A DNA stretch of 64,000 bases from Deltaproteobacteria bacterium (GCA_016180845.1 JACPAK010000002.1:1-64000); one strand, 5' to 3'; counted from the first letter of the stretch, positions 25,650 through 34,890 are shown. Numbers and translations are program-made. Notes: generated from the sequence alone by a model not told the origin.

Positions 25650-25680
25650 AACCACTTGGTACCCGGTACCTTTTGGTCAT
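25650..25680. repeat. 31-bp direct repeat, copy 3
   Basis: Identical to copy 1 (24328-24358), 1,322 bases away in the same orientation. Its last bases contain the mfd stop codon. Copies 1 and 3 bound a two-gene plus-strand cassette set between minus-strand genes. Confidence 0.9.
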
Positions 25681-28600
25681 TGAACCCTAATCGTCAGCTC
25701 TCTCAGAAATTTCTTTGTTTCCATCAAGAGGTGATCATCCCGGACCGGTTTGTGAATAATCAATCTCAAATCCGGTGTCAACTTCATCACCTTCGGATCT
25801 TTTTTAATCATCTCCGTCAAGACCTCCGGTGGGAGGGGTGAGGTCGGATCAAAGGCGTACGAAAAATTTCGGCCATCGTAACGGATCTGTTTAAGTCGGA
25901 GCCTCTTTGCGTACGTCTTGACAGCGGAGAGTTCCAGGAGATTTTCCACTTCCACAGGAGGTTTTCCAAAACGGTCTCTGAGTTCATCGAGGATCGGCTC
26001 GATCTCGTCCTCGGAATCGAGCGACGAAAGACGGCGATAAAGTTCCAGGCGAAGCGGCGGGTCTGGTAGGTACGATTCAGGGATGTAGGCGGGGAGTTTG
26101 AAGTGGAGCTCTGGGTCAATTTCCTCCAAGACCTTTTCCCCTTTGAGTTCTCGGACCGCCTGTTCGAGGAGCTCGGAGTAAAGTTCATAGCCGATGGCGG
26201 TCATCTGGCCGGATTGTTCCCTCCCGAGCAGATTTCCGGCGCCGCGGATTTCCAGGTCGTAGTTTGCCATCCGAAAGCCGGTCCCGAGTTCGGAAAATTT
26301 TTGGAGGACCTGCAGGCGTTGTGTCGCCTCGGGTGTCAATTCCTTATCCTCGGCGATCAGCAGATAGGCATAGGCGCGGTGCGCGCCGCGACCGACACGC
26401 CCACGCAGCTGATAGATCTGGGCGAGACCGAAGCGATCCGCCTCATTAATCAAGATGGTATTTGCGGTCGGGATATCAATGCCTGACTCGATGATCGTTG
26501 TGCAGAGCAGCAGATTGAATTCCTGATGATAAAACCGGATCATGATCTCCTCGAGCCCCTCTTCCTCCATCTGGCCATGCGCGATCTCGCATTTTGCCTC
26601 CGGAATCAGCTTTTCCAGAAATTCCTTCATCTTCCCCATCGTCTGGATATTATTGTGAAGGAAAAAGACCTGCCCGCCTCGCTTGATCTCCCTCGAGATC
26701 GCCTCTCGAATGACCGAGTCCTGGAACGGCATGACGAAGGTTCGGATCGCCAGTCGATCGGTTGGTGGTGTCTCGATGATACTCACGCCCCTGATCCCAA
26801 CCAGCGACATATAAAGGGTCCTTGGGATCGGCGTGGCGGAGAGGGTGAGGGCATCGACATTTTTTCGGAGGTGTTTAATTTTTTCCTTATGACTGACACC
26901 AAACCGGTGTTCTTCGTCGATCACCAAAAGGCCGAGATTTTTGAAAGAGATATCGGGTTGGAGGAGACGATGGGTCCCGATCACGATATCGATATTTCCC
27001 AAGGCCATCTCCTGAAGCACCCTCTTTTGTTCGGCACGTGGCCGGAATCGAGAGAGCATTTCAATGCGTACGGGAGTGTCGCGAAATCGCTCGGCAAACC
27101 GCTCGGCATGTTGAAAGGCCAAGAGGGTGGTCGGGACCAGGATCGCTGTCTGTTTCCCATCGAGCGCTGCCTTGTAGGCGGCCCTCATAGCGACTTCCGT
27201 TTTCCCATAGCCGACGTCGCCTAAAATAAGGCGGTCCATCGGTCGCTCATGCTGCATATCAGCGAGCGTCTCGGCGATCGCCCTCTCCTGATCCGGCGTT
27301 TCTTCATAAGGGAAGCTCGCCTCGAACGCCTCAAACATCTCGTTCGGAGGGGAGAAGGCAAACCCCTTGCCCGCGGTTCGTGCGGCGTAGAGATTCAAGA
27401 GGTCGCCGGCGATCTGACGGATCGTTTTTTCCGCCTTTTGACGGATCGTGATCCAGGAGGTCCCCCCGAGTTTGTCCAGTCTCGGCGCCCCATCACCCCC
27501 CGTATATTTCTGGATCAGATTGAGCCGGTAGATCGGCAGATAAAGTTTGTCTTCCCCGCGATATTCGATCAGCAGGAAGTCGTTGGTGATCCCATCGATC
27601 GTCATCGGGGTCATCCCGCGATAGAGGCCGATCCCATGTTGTGTGTGGACGAGTGGATCACCCAATTTGATTTCAGCGAGAGACGAGAGTCCCTCCCAGG
27701 AGGAGCTTTTTTGGGGTCGGTGAATTCTCGGCCCAAAAATCTCTTCGTCTGTCAGATAGGTGAGATGCCCCGCGGGATCCCGGAATCCGGTCGCAAGGAG
27801 TCCCACTTTTATTTCGAAAGGGAAGGGAGTCGGGAAATAAGGAGACAAAAGGTCCTGGAGTCGGCTCCGTTGGGTCTCACTGGAGGCGACGAGGATCACA
27901 CGATCGGTCTCGAGCCAGCCTTTAATCGCTCGAGCGATCGGGGCGAGCGGTTCCTGACTCGATTTCTTGATCTCGCTTCGAAGGTTGTGGGTTTCTATGG
28001 GAAATGAAAGGGTGTCCGGTCCCCCAAACGGGACGAGTTCAAGATGAGTTCCTGATTGATTCTCCCATAGTTTGTTTTGATTGATGACCTCTTGAAGCGT
28101 GATCAATGGATGTTCCAGGCTCTGGCAGAGTGAGTTTACTTCATCGAGATAAGACTGAAGAGAACTGCTCACCGCCGATGGATCGTCGACAATCACAAGA
28201 GGGTTCGAGAGGTAATCGAAAAAAGTGGCCGGCTTTTCATAAAAGAAAGGGAGATAGGTTTCGATCCCGGAGAAATAGATCTCGGACCCGATCTTTTCCA
28301 GAAGCGGTCCCCAGTAGCTCTTCGGGATATCCTCTGTTTCGGCCCGACTTCGGATCGCCTGCTGAAAGTTTTTGAAATTTTCTTTCCCCAAAACGATTTC
28401 GCGTGCCGGGGCGATTTCGATCCGATCGATCGGGTCGATTGTCTTTTGGGACCTCGGATCAAAAATGCGGATCGATTCTATCAAATCCCCGATCCATTCG
28501 ACGCGAATCGGTCGTTCTTCCGTGGAGGGGAAGAGGTCGAGGAGTGCGCCACGGACTGCAAAGGTTCCGCGATCGGTGACCAATGTTACCTTTTCATAAC

Positions 28601-29042
28601 CCCACTCCGAGAGTCTCCGGATCAAGGCGGTTCGATCGACCTCCAGGCTGTATTCGAGCAGAACTTTTTGAAAAACCGACGAGGGGGGGAGGAAAGTGGC
28701 GATCGCTGTTGGTGTGGTCACGATGACCCGGCATTGTTTTTTTAAGAGGCGTGCGAGGATCCCCATGCGCTGACAGGTGACGTCGAGGTGCGAGGAGAGT
28801 GGTGTGAAGGGGAACGCATCGTGGGGGAGAAAGAATTCGGAAGCGATGCCGAAAAATTCGAGGTCATTTTGGATTTGTGAGGCCTCTTTTGAGGAGGGGG
28901 CGAGATAGACCACCGCCTTCTTCGTCTCTTTTCCCAAGAGACGGGAGAGCAGGTATGCCTTTGACGACCCCACGAGACCGGTGCAACGAACTTGAGTTTC
29001 ACCACCCGCGAGGCGCTTGGTAAGTTCCTCCAGCGGGGTCAT
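25677..29042 (-). CDS. mfd: transcription-repair coupling factor Mfd
   Basis: 1121 residues. Order of domains: UvrB-like N-terminal region (RLLGKETKKAVVYLAPS, PFTPLSSHLDVTCQR), the RNA polymerase interaction domain (IKLGDPLVHTQHGIGLYRGM), the RecG-like SF2 motor with Walker A LGDVGYGKTEVAM, DEEHRFG as the DEAD-like box, LSATPIPRTLYMSL, and QLRGRVGRGAHRAYAYLL, then the C-terminal autoinhibitory domain. Mfd removes stalled RNA polymerase and recruits UvrA. The gene ends within repeat copy 3. It starts 43 bases before a divergent plus-strand ORF. Confidence 0.97.
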   Translation of the reverse strand: MTPLEELTKRLAGGETQVRCTGLVGSSKAYLLSRLLGKETKKAVVYLAPSSKEASQIQNDLEFFGIASEFFLPHDAFPFTPLSSHLDVTCQRMGILARLLKKQCRVIVTTPTAIATFLPPSSVFQKVLLEYSLEVDRTALIRRLSEWGYEKVTLVTDRGTFAVRGALLDLFPSTEERPIRVEWIGDLIESIRIFDPRSQKTIDPIDRIEIAPAREIVLGKENFKNFQQAIRSRAETEDIPKSYWGPLLEKIGSEIYFSGIETYLPFFYEKPATFFDYLSNPLVIVDDPSAVSSSLQSYLDEVNSLCQSLEHPLITLQEVINQNKLWENQSGTHLELVPFGGPDTLSFPIETHNLRSEIKKSSQEPLAPIARAIKGWLETDRVILVASSETQRSRLQDLLSPYFPTPFPFEIKVGLLATGFRDPAGHLTYLTDEEIFGPRIHRPQKSSSWEGLSSLAEIKLGDPLVHTQHGIGLYRGMTPMTIDGITNDFLLIEYRGEDKLYLPIYRLNLIQKYTGGDGAPRLDKLGGTSWITIRQKAEKTIRQIAGDLLNLYAARTAGKGFAFSPPNEMFEAFEASFPYEETPDQERAIAETLADMQHERPMDRLILGDVGYGKTEVAMRAAYKAALDGKQTAILVPTTLLAFQHAERFAERFRDTPVRIEMLSRFRPRAEQKRVLQEMALGNIDIVIGTHRLLQPDISFKNLGLLVIDEEHRFGVSHKEKIKHLRKNVDALTLSATPIPRTLYMSLVGIRGVSIIETPPTDRLAIRTFVMPFQDSVIREAISREIKRGGQVFFLHNNIQTMGKMKEFLEKLIPEAKCEIAHGQMEEEGLEEIMIRFYHQEFNLLLCTTIIESGIDIPTANTILINEADRFGLAQIYQLRGRVGRGAHRAYAYLLIAEDKELTPEATQRLQVLQKFSELGTGFRMANYDLEIRGAGNLLGREQSGQMTAIGYELYSELLEQAVRELKGEKVLEEIDPELHFKLPAYIPESYLPDPPLRLELYRRLSSLDSEDEIEPILDELRDRFGKPPVEVENLLELSAVKTYAKRLRLKQIRYDGRNFSYAFDPTSPLPPEVLTEMIKKDPKVMKLTPDLRLIIHKPVRDDHLLMETKKFLRELTIRVQ

Positions 29043-29112
29043 TTTTTGAAACTAGGGTCCTCATCAAATTAAATCAAGTAACTAATTGATATTGCTTCTA
29101 TTTTTATTCAAC

Positions 29113-32037
29113 ATGAAGGCAACTCCACCCCCTCTAACTACCGATAATAATTGGGATATGGTGTCATTGCCGGCGGATCTCGAAAGATCGTATAAAAATC
29201 TCGAGCAGCGGTTTGTCTCACTTGTGGAGCGAAACCGATATTTTACTCAAAAAACCAACTCATTTATTCGTGGCATTGCCGACAGGCTCTCCGGTGCGCA
29301 AGAATTTCGAGAGACCTATTCTCAAGCGCTCTGGGACGGAAGTTGTTACCTGAATCAGGCGAAACAAGAATTGGCCTCTGGCAATCGAGGGGTGGCACTT
29401 TCTGCACTTCGAGAAGCCGATCGATACCTCGATCGCGCGGAACTTTTTTGGGGAGGTTATCTACGAACAACGAGAGGGGGTGCCGAGTCGGCGGAGACAG
29501 GACTAAGCACCCTTTCAAAGGGTTTTCTCGTGATGGGGGGTGTTGGACTCGGGGCCGTTGCCTTGGGATTGGGCGTTGCCGCTGCTGCCTCGATGGCGGT
29601 TGGTGGCGGATTGATCGGGGCGTTTTTCGGATCGGGGGATGGTTTTGGATTGCTCAATCCCCTTCCAGAGAAAGAAGAGAAGAAACAAATGTCTTTGCTC
29701 GGTCCCGGTGCGACTCGAATTAAGGCAAAAAAAGATGAATCAAAGAAGGAAGAAAAGAAGCCGCTTCTCTGTGAAGGGTTCGATGGAAAAGGCAAAGGAA
29801 TCAAAGGCGGAGAGCGGTGTCTGACACCGGAGGTGAAGGAGATTGCATTCGAGGAGATTGAGAAAAAGACACGGCCCGCAAGCCCGGTTGCAAAAAAGGA
29901 TCTGCGGCCTCTGTCCGGGGTGGAGGAGATCGTCACCAAAATAGTCAAGGCGCTTACCGAGTTCGGAGAAAAAGGGATCTCATCACTCAAGATTGGGCGG
30001 ACACTTTTGGATTACGACAAAGCGACGGATAAATCCGGCATGACTCGTGAATATTTCAGCTTCCTTGCAAAGGATTTGGATAAACATCTCGATCAATATC
30101 GAAAAGAGCTCGCCGAGGTTTCGGACTGGAGGGAGAAGGTCAAGCTCTTAAGGGAACTTCTCTTTCGGGATTATTTTTTCGACTACCGATCGGGACAGGC
30201 AAGTTTCTTGGGGCTTCTCGACAAGCACGGGGGAAATTGTGAGGCGAGGACAAAGCTTTTTCTCTATGCGATGGAGGAGCTTGGGATTCCACTTCCAGAG
30301 GGATGGCGATTCGCGGTCCAGAGATATCAGGGGGAGAAGGCGTTTGATTCCCATATAGAACCGGTTCTCGTTTATATCGATGCCGGGACAAAAGAGGTTC
30401 AAGAGGTCTGGCATCTGGTGGACAATCAAACCTTCACCGAGGCGAATGGGCCGGTGGTCAGGGCGCCGATCTTCGATCCCCATTATCTCCTCTTCGGTCT
30501 GTTGTTGGCCCAGGGAGTGACCCCGCCGATCCCGTTCGAAAAACTTTTGATCGCTTCACCTCCTCCAGAGCTGCTGGCAGCACAGAGATCGGCAACCGCT
30601 TCTCCGGCTGGTGAAGCGATCAAGACAAATTCGAATCTCATACTTCCCGGTGGTGCCGGAAGTTACTCCGATAGCCCACCACCTGAGCGCGCCTTTTCGA
30701 CGAGTAGTTCCGGAGGTGTTGAGCTCTCCACCTCGGACCCTCGTCTCAAAGGTCTTCTTGATGCACTTGAGAAGGGTCCTATTGATATGCGTTGGGAAGG
30801 GGCTGGCGAGAATGTATTTAAGATTAGAGTGATGAATGACGGAGAGCGTCAGGTCTATCGCAATTCACACTTTGTCGTTCACTACGACACGACTAGGAAT
30901 CAAGGAGGAATTGACCAGATCCTGTTTTATCGAGGGGAGGATGCAGCGACTTTTATTTTCCTTCCCACTATGGAGAAGAAGAAATTTCTGCTCCATCTCG
31001 CTGAGCAGTCTATTTCCGAAATGCTTACGGGTCCGACCTACCATCGGGCGAAGGCGCTTCTTGAGAGACCTGGGGAGGTGATGCGGCGGGAAGAGGTTCC
31101 GTCGATTCGATCGGCGATTAAATTTTTGAAGGATATCGGGACGGTTAAAAGTTCTTATGCAGGACATATTGCTGCGGTAGAGAAGAGTATGGGAGTTCAG
31201 ACGAACCCGAATGCTGCTGGAGAGTACAACGAACTCTTGTCACAAATTCCGAGCTATCAATATCTGGACCAGCAAGAGAGAGAGCTCTATTATGCGATCT
31301 ACAAGTCACCGGAGAATTTCATCGTGTTAATGGACAGGTTCCCTCCCGAGAGGCGACAGCTCTTCATGGATCTGGTCCAGCAGCTTGGGGGAGCTCCGGA
31401 GGCCTCGCATTGGCTTGCGAAAGCGATCGCCAACAGGCGTCTGATAGGTGTCGGAAGGAGGGAGGGGTTCGAACCACTGAAGGTTAAGGTCAATCTGGTC
31501 TACATGCCAAACTCTCCAGTCGATCTGCCGACACTCGGACCAACAAAGACGGACGAACGACCCGAAGGGCCAATCGATCAAAAGGGCCAAAAAACGGTTG
31601 GGAAAAAGGGGGAGCGGCCCTTTCCCAGTAAGGTCGAGGCGAGGCATTACATCTCGGCATCGACGATGGTCGATCTGATACTTCGTTTTGGACGTAATAC
31701 TGAAGTTGCCGCCCGATGGAATCCGTCACTGACACGGGAGTTTGAACGGATGACACGGGATGAGAAGCGGGATCGTGAATTTTTGGTTGTCGTTCCGAAC
31801 CTGATTCGTGCCTATCCGAAAGGTGCAAGGACCAAGTTTATAGATACAGGAGAGACGGTTGAGTTTGCAGTTCCTGGAGGCGTCCGCAAGAAAATCTTTC
31901 TTAATGCACCTCCGGATCTTGCGCGTATTATCGAGGAGATCCGGAAACGAAATCCGGATGCGTTTAATGACCTGATTGTTCCGAATGCAAAGGCGCCTGA
32001 AAGTTTGGGAGGAGATGTTTTTGTCCTCGAAAGATGA
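29113..32037 (+). CDS. large protein with transglutaminase-like domain and glycine-zipper segment
   Basis: 974 residues from ATG 29113 (a TTG at 29086 is possible). Three parts are visible. Residues 1-130 are helical and charged. Around 140-180 lies a Gly/Ala-rich hydrophobic stretch (MGGVGLGAVALGLGVAAA) of glycine-zipper type, likely membrane-inserted. After a Lys-rich linker with two Cys, residues 270-450 contain a transglutaminase-like fold: HGGNCEARTKLFLYAMEELG with Cys376, SHIEPVLVY with His414, and EVWHLVDNQ with Asp437, in the Cys-His-Asp order of that superfamily. The C-terminal 500 residues are unassigned, with a Ser/Pro linker near 480-540. Protease or cross-linking activity is inference. 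It opens an island with an MNT-HEPN pair and a His-rich membrane protein. Confidence 0.72.
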   Translation: MKATPPPLTTDNNWDMVSLPADLERSYKNLEQRFVSLVERNRYFTQKTNSFIRGIADRLSGAQEFRETYSQALWDGSCYLNQAKQELASGNRGVALSALREADRYLDRAELFWGGYLRTTRGGAESAETGLSTLSKGFLVMGGVGLGAVALGLGVAAAASMAVGGGLIGAFFGSGDGFGLLNPLPEKEEKKQMSLLGPGATRIKAKKDESKKEEKKPLLCEGFDGKGKGIKGGERCLTPEVKEIAFEEIEKKTRPASPVAKKDLRPLSGVEEIVTKIVKALTEFGEKGISSLKIGRTLLDYDKATDKSGMTREYFSFLAKDLDKHLDQYRKELAEVSDWREKVKLLRELLFRDYFFDYRSGQASFLGLLDKHGGNCEARTKLFLYAMEELGIPLPEGWRFAVQRYQGEKAFDSHIEPVLVYIDAGTKEVQEVWHLVDNQTFTEANGPVVRAPIFDPHYLLFGLLLAQGVTPPIPFEKLLIASPPPELLAAQRSATASPAGEAIKTNSNLILPGGAGSYSDSPPPERAFSTSSSGGVELSTSDPRLKGLLDALEKGPIDMRWEGAGENVFKIRVMNDGERQVYRNSHFVVHYDTTRNQGGIDQILFYRGEDAATFIFLPTMEKKKFLLHLAEQSISEMLTGPTYHRAKALLERPGEVMRREEVPSIRSAIKFLKDIGTVKSSYAGHIAAVEKSMGVQTNPNAAGEYNELLSQIPSYQYLDQQERELYYAIYKSPENFIVLMDRFPPERRQLFMDLVQQLGGAPEASHWLAKAIANRRLIGVGRREGFEPLKVKVNLVYMPNSPVDLPTLGPTKTDERPEGPIDQKGQKTVGKKGERPFPSKVEARHYISASTMVDLILRFGRNTEVAARWNPSLTREFERMTRDEKRDREFLVVVPNLIRAYPKGARTKFIDTGETVEFAVPGGVRKKIFLNAPPDLARIIEEIRKRNPDAFNDLIVPNAKAPESLGGDVFVLER

Positions 32038-32068
32038 TCGAGCACTTCTTTTTGCCCGCAGTTTTCAC

Positions 32069-32109
32069 TTGTATTAAAGTACAACATATGTTGTATATTA
32101 ACACAACAT
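32069..32109 (+). promoter_or_regulatory. promoter and palindromic operator of the MNT-HEPN pair
   Basis: A 16-base perfect palindrome TACAACATATGTTGTA (32080-32095) lies between TTGTAT (32069-32074) and a -10 candidate (TGTATA at 32092 or TATATT at 32094). A half site ACAACAT follows at 32103-32109 and runs into the start codon at 32108. The encoded winged-helix domain of the MNT protein is a plausible repressor. Confidence 0.6.
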
Positions 32110-32662
32110 GATGGATCTTTATTCAAAGGGGGTGCGGCAGATTTTCGTTTATTTTATGACGAATCCGGGCCGGACTCATCATTTGAGGGAGCTTTCCACG
32201 CTCCTTTCGATGGACCCAGGCAATCTCTCGCGAGAAATGAAACGACTCACCGAGATGGGGCTTTTTACGGTCTCCGAAAAAGGGCGTCTCAAGCTCTTCA
32301 CCCTGAATCAGAAACACCCCCTCTTCAAGGAGATCCGGGGGCTTATTTTAAAAACAGAAGGGGCGCCTGTTCTGCTTCGGAAAGCGTTTCAGGATATTTC
32401 GGAAGTAGAAAAGGCATTTATCTACGGTTCCTTTGCTGGCGGGAGGCCGGATGCCCAAAGCGATATTGATTTGATGGTTGTCGGAACCATCCGCACTATC
32501 GATCTGGTCAGGCTCATTCGTCCTTTGGAGAAGAAGTTAGGACGTGAGATCCATTATCGGATTTTTAATCGTAAAGAGTTTGAAAATCGGCTCAAGAAGA
32601 AGGATTTTTTTTTAGCCAACGTGATGAGTGGGCGTAAAATACCCATCAAAGGTCCCGAATGA
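32108..32662 (+). CDS. winged-helix MNT-type nucleotidyltransferase (antitoxin of an MNT-HEPN pair)
   Basis: 184 residues in two domains. Residues 1-75 form an ArsR/MarR-like winged helix (HHLRELSTLLSMDPGNLSREMKRLTEMGLF). Residues 95-165 are a minimal nucleotidyltransferase: FIYGSFAGGRPDAQSDIDLMVVG has the GS and DxD motifs that bind nucleotide and metal. In MNT-HEPN systems (type VII toxin-antitoxin, HepT-MntA) the MNT protein adds AMP to the HEPN toxin and blocks it. The HTH fusion suggests it also controls its own promoter through the palindrome upstream. Its stop overlaps the HEPN start by four bases. Confidence 0.85.
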   Translation: MMDLYSKGVRQIFVYFMTNPGRTHHLRELSTLLSMDPGNLSREMKRLTEMGLFTVSEKGRLKLFTLNQKHPLFKEIRGLILKTEGAPVLLRKAFQDISEVEKAFIYGSFAGGRPDAQSDIDLMVVGTIRTIDLVRLIRPLEKKLGREIHYRIFNRKEFENRLKKKDFFLANVMSGRKIPIKGPE

Positions 32663-33102
32663 AAGAAGACCGGCGATTTAAAGATCATTCCTATCGACCC
32701 GAGGAGATCAAAGGGCATCTCGAAGGAGCTCGTAAAAAGTTAAAGGCTGCCTATAAAATTGCCGATCTGGACGAAGAATCCTCCTACGAGTTGTCCTATG
32801 AGGCGATGTTGAAGGCTTCTTTGGCCCTGATCCTGCGGCATGGTAAGCGTCCCCGCAGCCAGGTCGGACATCATATTGCCATCATTGAAATGGCCAGTTT
32901 TTTATTGGGAGGCGAGTCTGCTGACTTGATTCGGTCCTTTGATGAAATGAGAAGAAATCGGAACATCTTCCTTTACGGGGGAGATTTCTTTGCGAGCGAT
33001 CATGAAGTCAAAGATGCTTTACAAGTCGCGAAGCAATATCTTGAGTTGGTCGAAGGGAAATTGAAAGAGGATCGACCGCACAGTCATAATAAGGTAGAAT
33101 AA
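32659..33102 (+). CDS. HEPN domain protein (putative RNase toxin partner)
   Basis: 147 residues, all-helical HEPN fold: HLEGARKKLKAAYKIADLD, SYELSYEAMLKASLALILRHGKR, GHHIAIIEMASFLLG, then the signature helix RSFDEMRRNRNIFLYGGDFF. Active HEPN RNases have Rx4-6H; here the arginines are kept (RRNRN) but the usual His is absent and Tyr (FLYGG) takes the nearby place, as in HEPN variants ending RNxxxY. RNase activity is therefore doubtful, while the Tyr could still be the target for AMP addition. Genetically coupled to the MNT gene by ATGA overlap. Confidence 0.8.
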   Translation: MKEDRRFKDHSYRPEEIKGHLEGARKKLKAAYKIADLDEESSYELSYEAMLKASLALILRHGKRPRSQVGHHIAIIEMASFLLGGESADLIRSFDEMRRNRNIFLYGGDFFASDHEVKDALQVAKQYLELVEGKLKEDRPHSHNKVE

Positions 33103-33120
33103 CAAAACTAAGGAGGTTTC

Positions 33121-34527
33121 ATGGGAGGAGGCGGAGGAGTAAAAAAAGCCCACCATGACGGCCATGCGCATCATAAACCCCATGCGCATACTGTTCATGA
33201 CGAAAAGGGGACTGTTTTAGGAACGATCGATCATAAGGACGCCGGTGCCCACAAGCCTGGGGCCTCTTTTGTCCGCGATGAGGGTGGAAAATTAGGAAAG
33301 CCTCATTATGATCGCCATCAGGGCAGGGGACTTGATGAGTGGAAGGGGCGCAATCTCAGTCTGATTGAGGCAAAAATCAGGGCCTCCGAATTGGCCCCGA
33401 AGGAGGCTTCTCAACAGGAACCGTCTGCCGGAAAGACCAGCACCCTTATTACAGAACGAATCGCTCTCTCCGGGAAAAAGGGAGAGGAGTTTCAAGAGGT
33501 CAAGACAATCCTTCAAAAAGGACTGCTGTCTCCTTCTATTGCAACGTCATCATCGAAGATACCTCCCGTAGTGGAAAAGGCGCTCGTTGCGTTTCTAAAG
33601 GTTTTTTATTCCTGGTTTGCGAAGGGGGAAGGGGAGGCGAAGAAGCAGGAGTTTGCCCTCCCGCCCGGTCAGGAGCGTTATGCGAAGAAGGAAGAAAAGG
33701 CCTGGGTTGATTTCGGAAAAAGGTTTCTCCCGTTTGTCATGGGAAAGAAGACCGATTGGAAAAATGTCGAGAAGGCTGTTTATCGCGGGATGGTTCAAAA
33801 TCCACCTGAGTTCCTTGTCTCCAGATCAAGCCAGAGGGAGAGGGCCGAGAAGGTGCTCGCGATTTTGTTTTCGGATCTCAAATTTATGAACGGTAAATCA
33901 GAAAAATTCGCCCAACTTTTGGTGACGAATCCGCTCCAGTATTCCCAGATGTTGCAGAGGCTTTCTTCCCTGCAACCCGGTGACCCTCTGGCGAAGGCTG
34001 TTTTGGCAGAATGGTTTGGCGGTTCCGAGCTTAGCTTTCTCGTCCTCTCACACAGGGTCGTGCAGCCCGATCTTGCGAAGGCATTCAAGAGCGCCCTGAC
34101 AGAATCGGTGGAGGCGAGATCGGTCGAGGGACTCTACCAGCCCGAGGTGACGAAAGGGATCGCCCTTTCGGCGCGGACCGAAGAGATTGTCGCTCGGGAG
34201 CTTGACCTCAAGCTGAGGCCTACCGCTCAGGAGGGGGTGACTGATGAGGGGAGAGGGGTTTTGGGTTCCGGTCAAACACCGTCTGTGGGGGAAGAGGCAG
34301 CCAAGACGATCTTCGGTTTTAGAAAAAAGAGGAAGAGGGGTGGAATGGGGGGGGCGGATATCGATGAGATCCTGATCCCCGGTTTTGTCCCCTGGTATGA
34401 ATTGGTTTTCAAACCGCGCAAGTGGAAGGGAAGGCCTCGCTGGTGGGTCCCCCTGCTTTATCTGATTGCCGCGTCGACGATCGGGTTGGGATCGGTCTAC
34501 GTCTTTAAATTTCTTTTACAAAGATAG
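33121..34527 (+). CDS. unassigned protein with His-rich N-terminus and C-terminal membrane anchor
   Basis: 468 residues with a strong AGGAGG site seven bases before ATG 33121. I do not recognise the family. The first 25 residues are Gly then His-rich (KKAHHDGHAHHKPHAH), which could bind metal. The middle is helical and charged, with LVAFLKVFYSWFAKG as a short hydrophobic patch near residue 160. Near the end come a basic segment (FRKKRKRGGMGG), IDEILIPGFVPWYELVFKP, and a single C-terminal membrane segment (WWVPLLYLIAASTIGLGSVY). There is no signal peptide, so a tail-anchored protein facing the cytoplasm is inferred. It follows the MNT-HEPN pair by 18 bases and its last 12 bases overlap the converging receiver gene. 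Confidence 0.7.
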   Translation: MGGGGGVKKAHHDGHAHHKPHAHTVHDEKGTVLGTIDHKDAGAHKPGASFVRDEGGKLGKPHYDRHQGRGLDEWKGRNLSLIEAKIRASELAPKEASQQEPSAGKTSTLITERIALSGKKGEEFQEVKTILQKGLLSPSIATSSSKIPPVVEKALVAFLKVFYSWFAKGEGEAKKQEFALPPGQERYAKKEEKAWVDFGKRFLPFVMGKKTDWKNVEKAVYRGMVQNPPEFLVSRSSQRERAEKVLAILFSDLKFMNGKSEKFAQLLVTNPLQYSQMLQRLSSLQPGDPLAKAVLAEWFGGSELSFLVLSHRVVQPDLAKAFKSALTESVEARSVEGLYQPEVTKGIALSARTEEIVARELDLKLRPTAQEGVTDEGRGVLGSGQTPSVGEEAAKTIFGFRKKRKRGGMGGADIDEILIPGFVPWYELVFKPRKWKGRPRWWVPLLYLIAASTIGLGSVYVFKFLLQR

Positions 34528-34890
34528 TTCTTCCTGATTCATCGCCCGCAAGACACTTTTTTCGATCTCGTCGAGACCAAACGGTTTTGTGAGAAAGTCA
34601 CGCACCCCGAGGCGCGTTGCCTCTGCGAGGGCCTCAGAGTCTCCAAACCCGGTGATCACAATAGCGCGGACTTTGGGGGAGTGTTCCTTGATTTTTTCCA
34701 ATGCGGCCAAACCATTCATGCGGGGCATCCGGAGGTCGAGGACGACCACCTCGACATGGTTATCCTTGCAGAGGGAGAGCAGTTCCTCTCCATCGAAGGC
34801 GATTGAGACGTCATATCCTTTTTTTCGAAAGAATCGCTGAAGCCCTATCGTTAGGCTTCGATTGTCATCGGCAATGATCAGTTTTCCCAT
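34516..34890 (-). CDS. stand-alone CheY-like response regulator
   Basis: A 124-residue receiver with no output domain. IIADDNRSL gives the acidic pair, VVVLDLRMPRMNG the phosphoacceptor Asp, VITGFGD the Thr, and FLTKPFG the conserved Lys. ATG at 34890 directly follows the TAA of the large hybrid kinase, so the two are translated as a pair and the receiver is the likely partner of its histidine kinase domain. It probably acts by protein contact, since no DNA-binding domain is present. Confidence 0.92.
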   Translation of the reverse strand: MGKLIIADDNRSLTIGLQRFFRKKGYDVSIAFDGEELLSLCKDNHVEVVVLDLRMPRMNGLAALEKIKEHSPKVRAIVITGFGDSEALAEATRLGVRDFLTKPFGLDEIEKSVLRAMNQEELSL

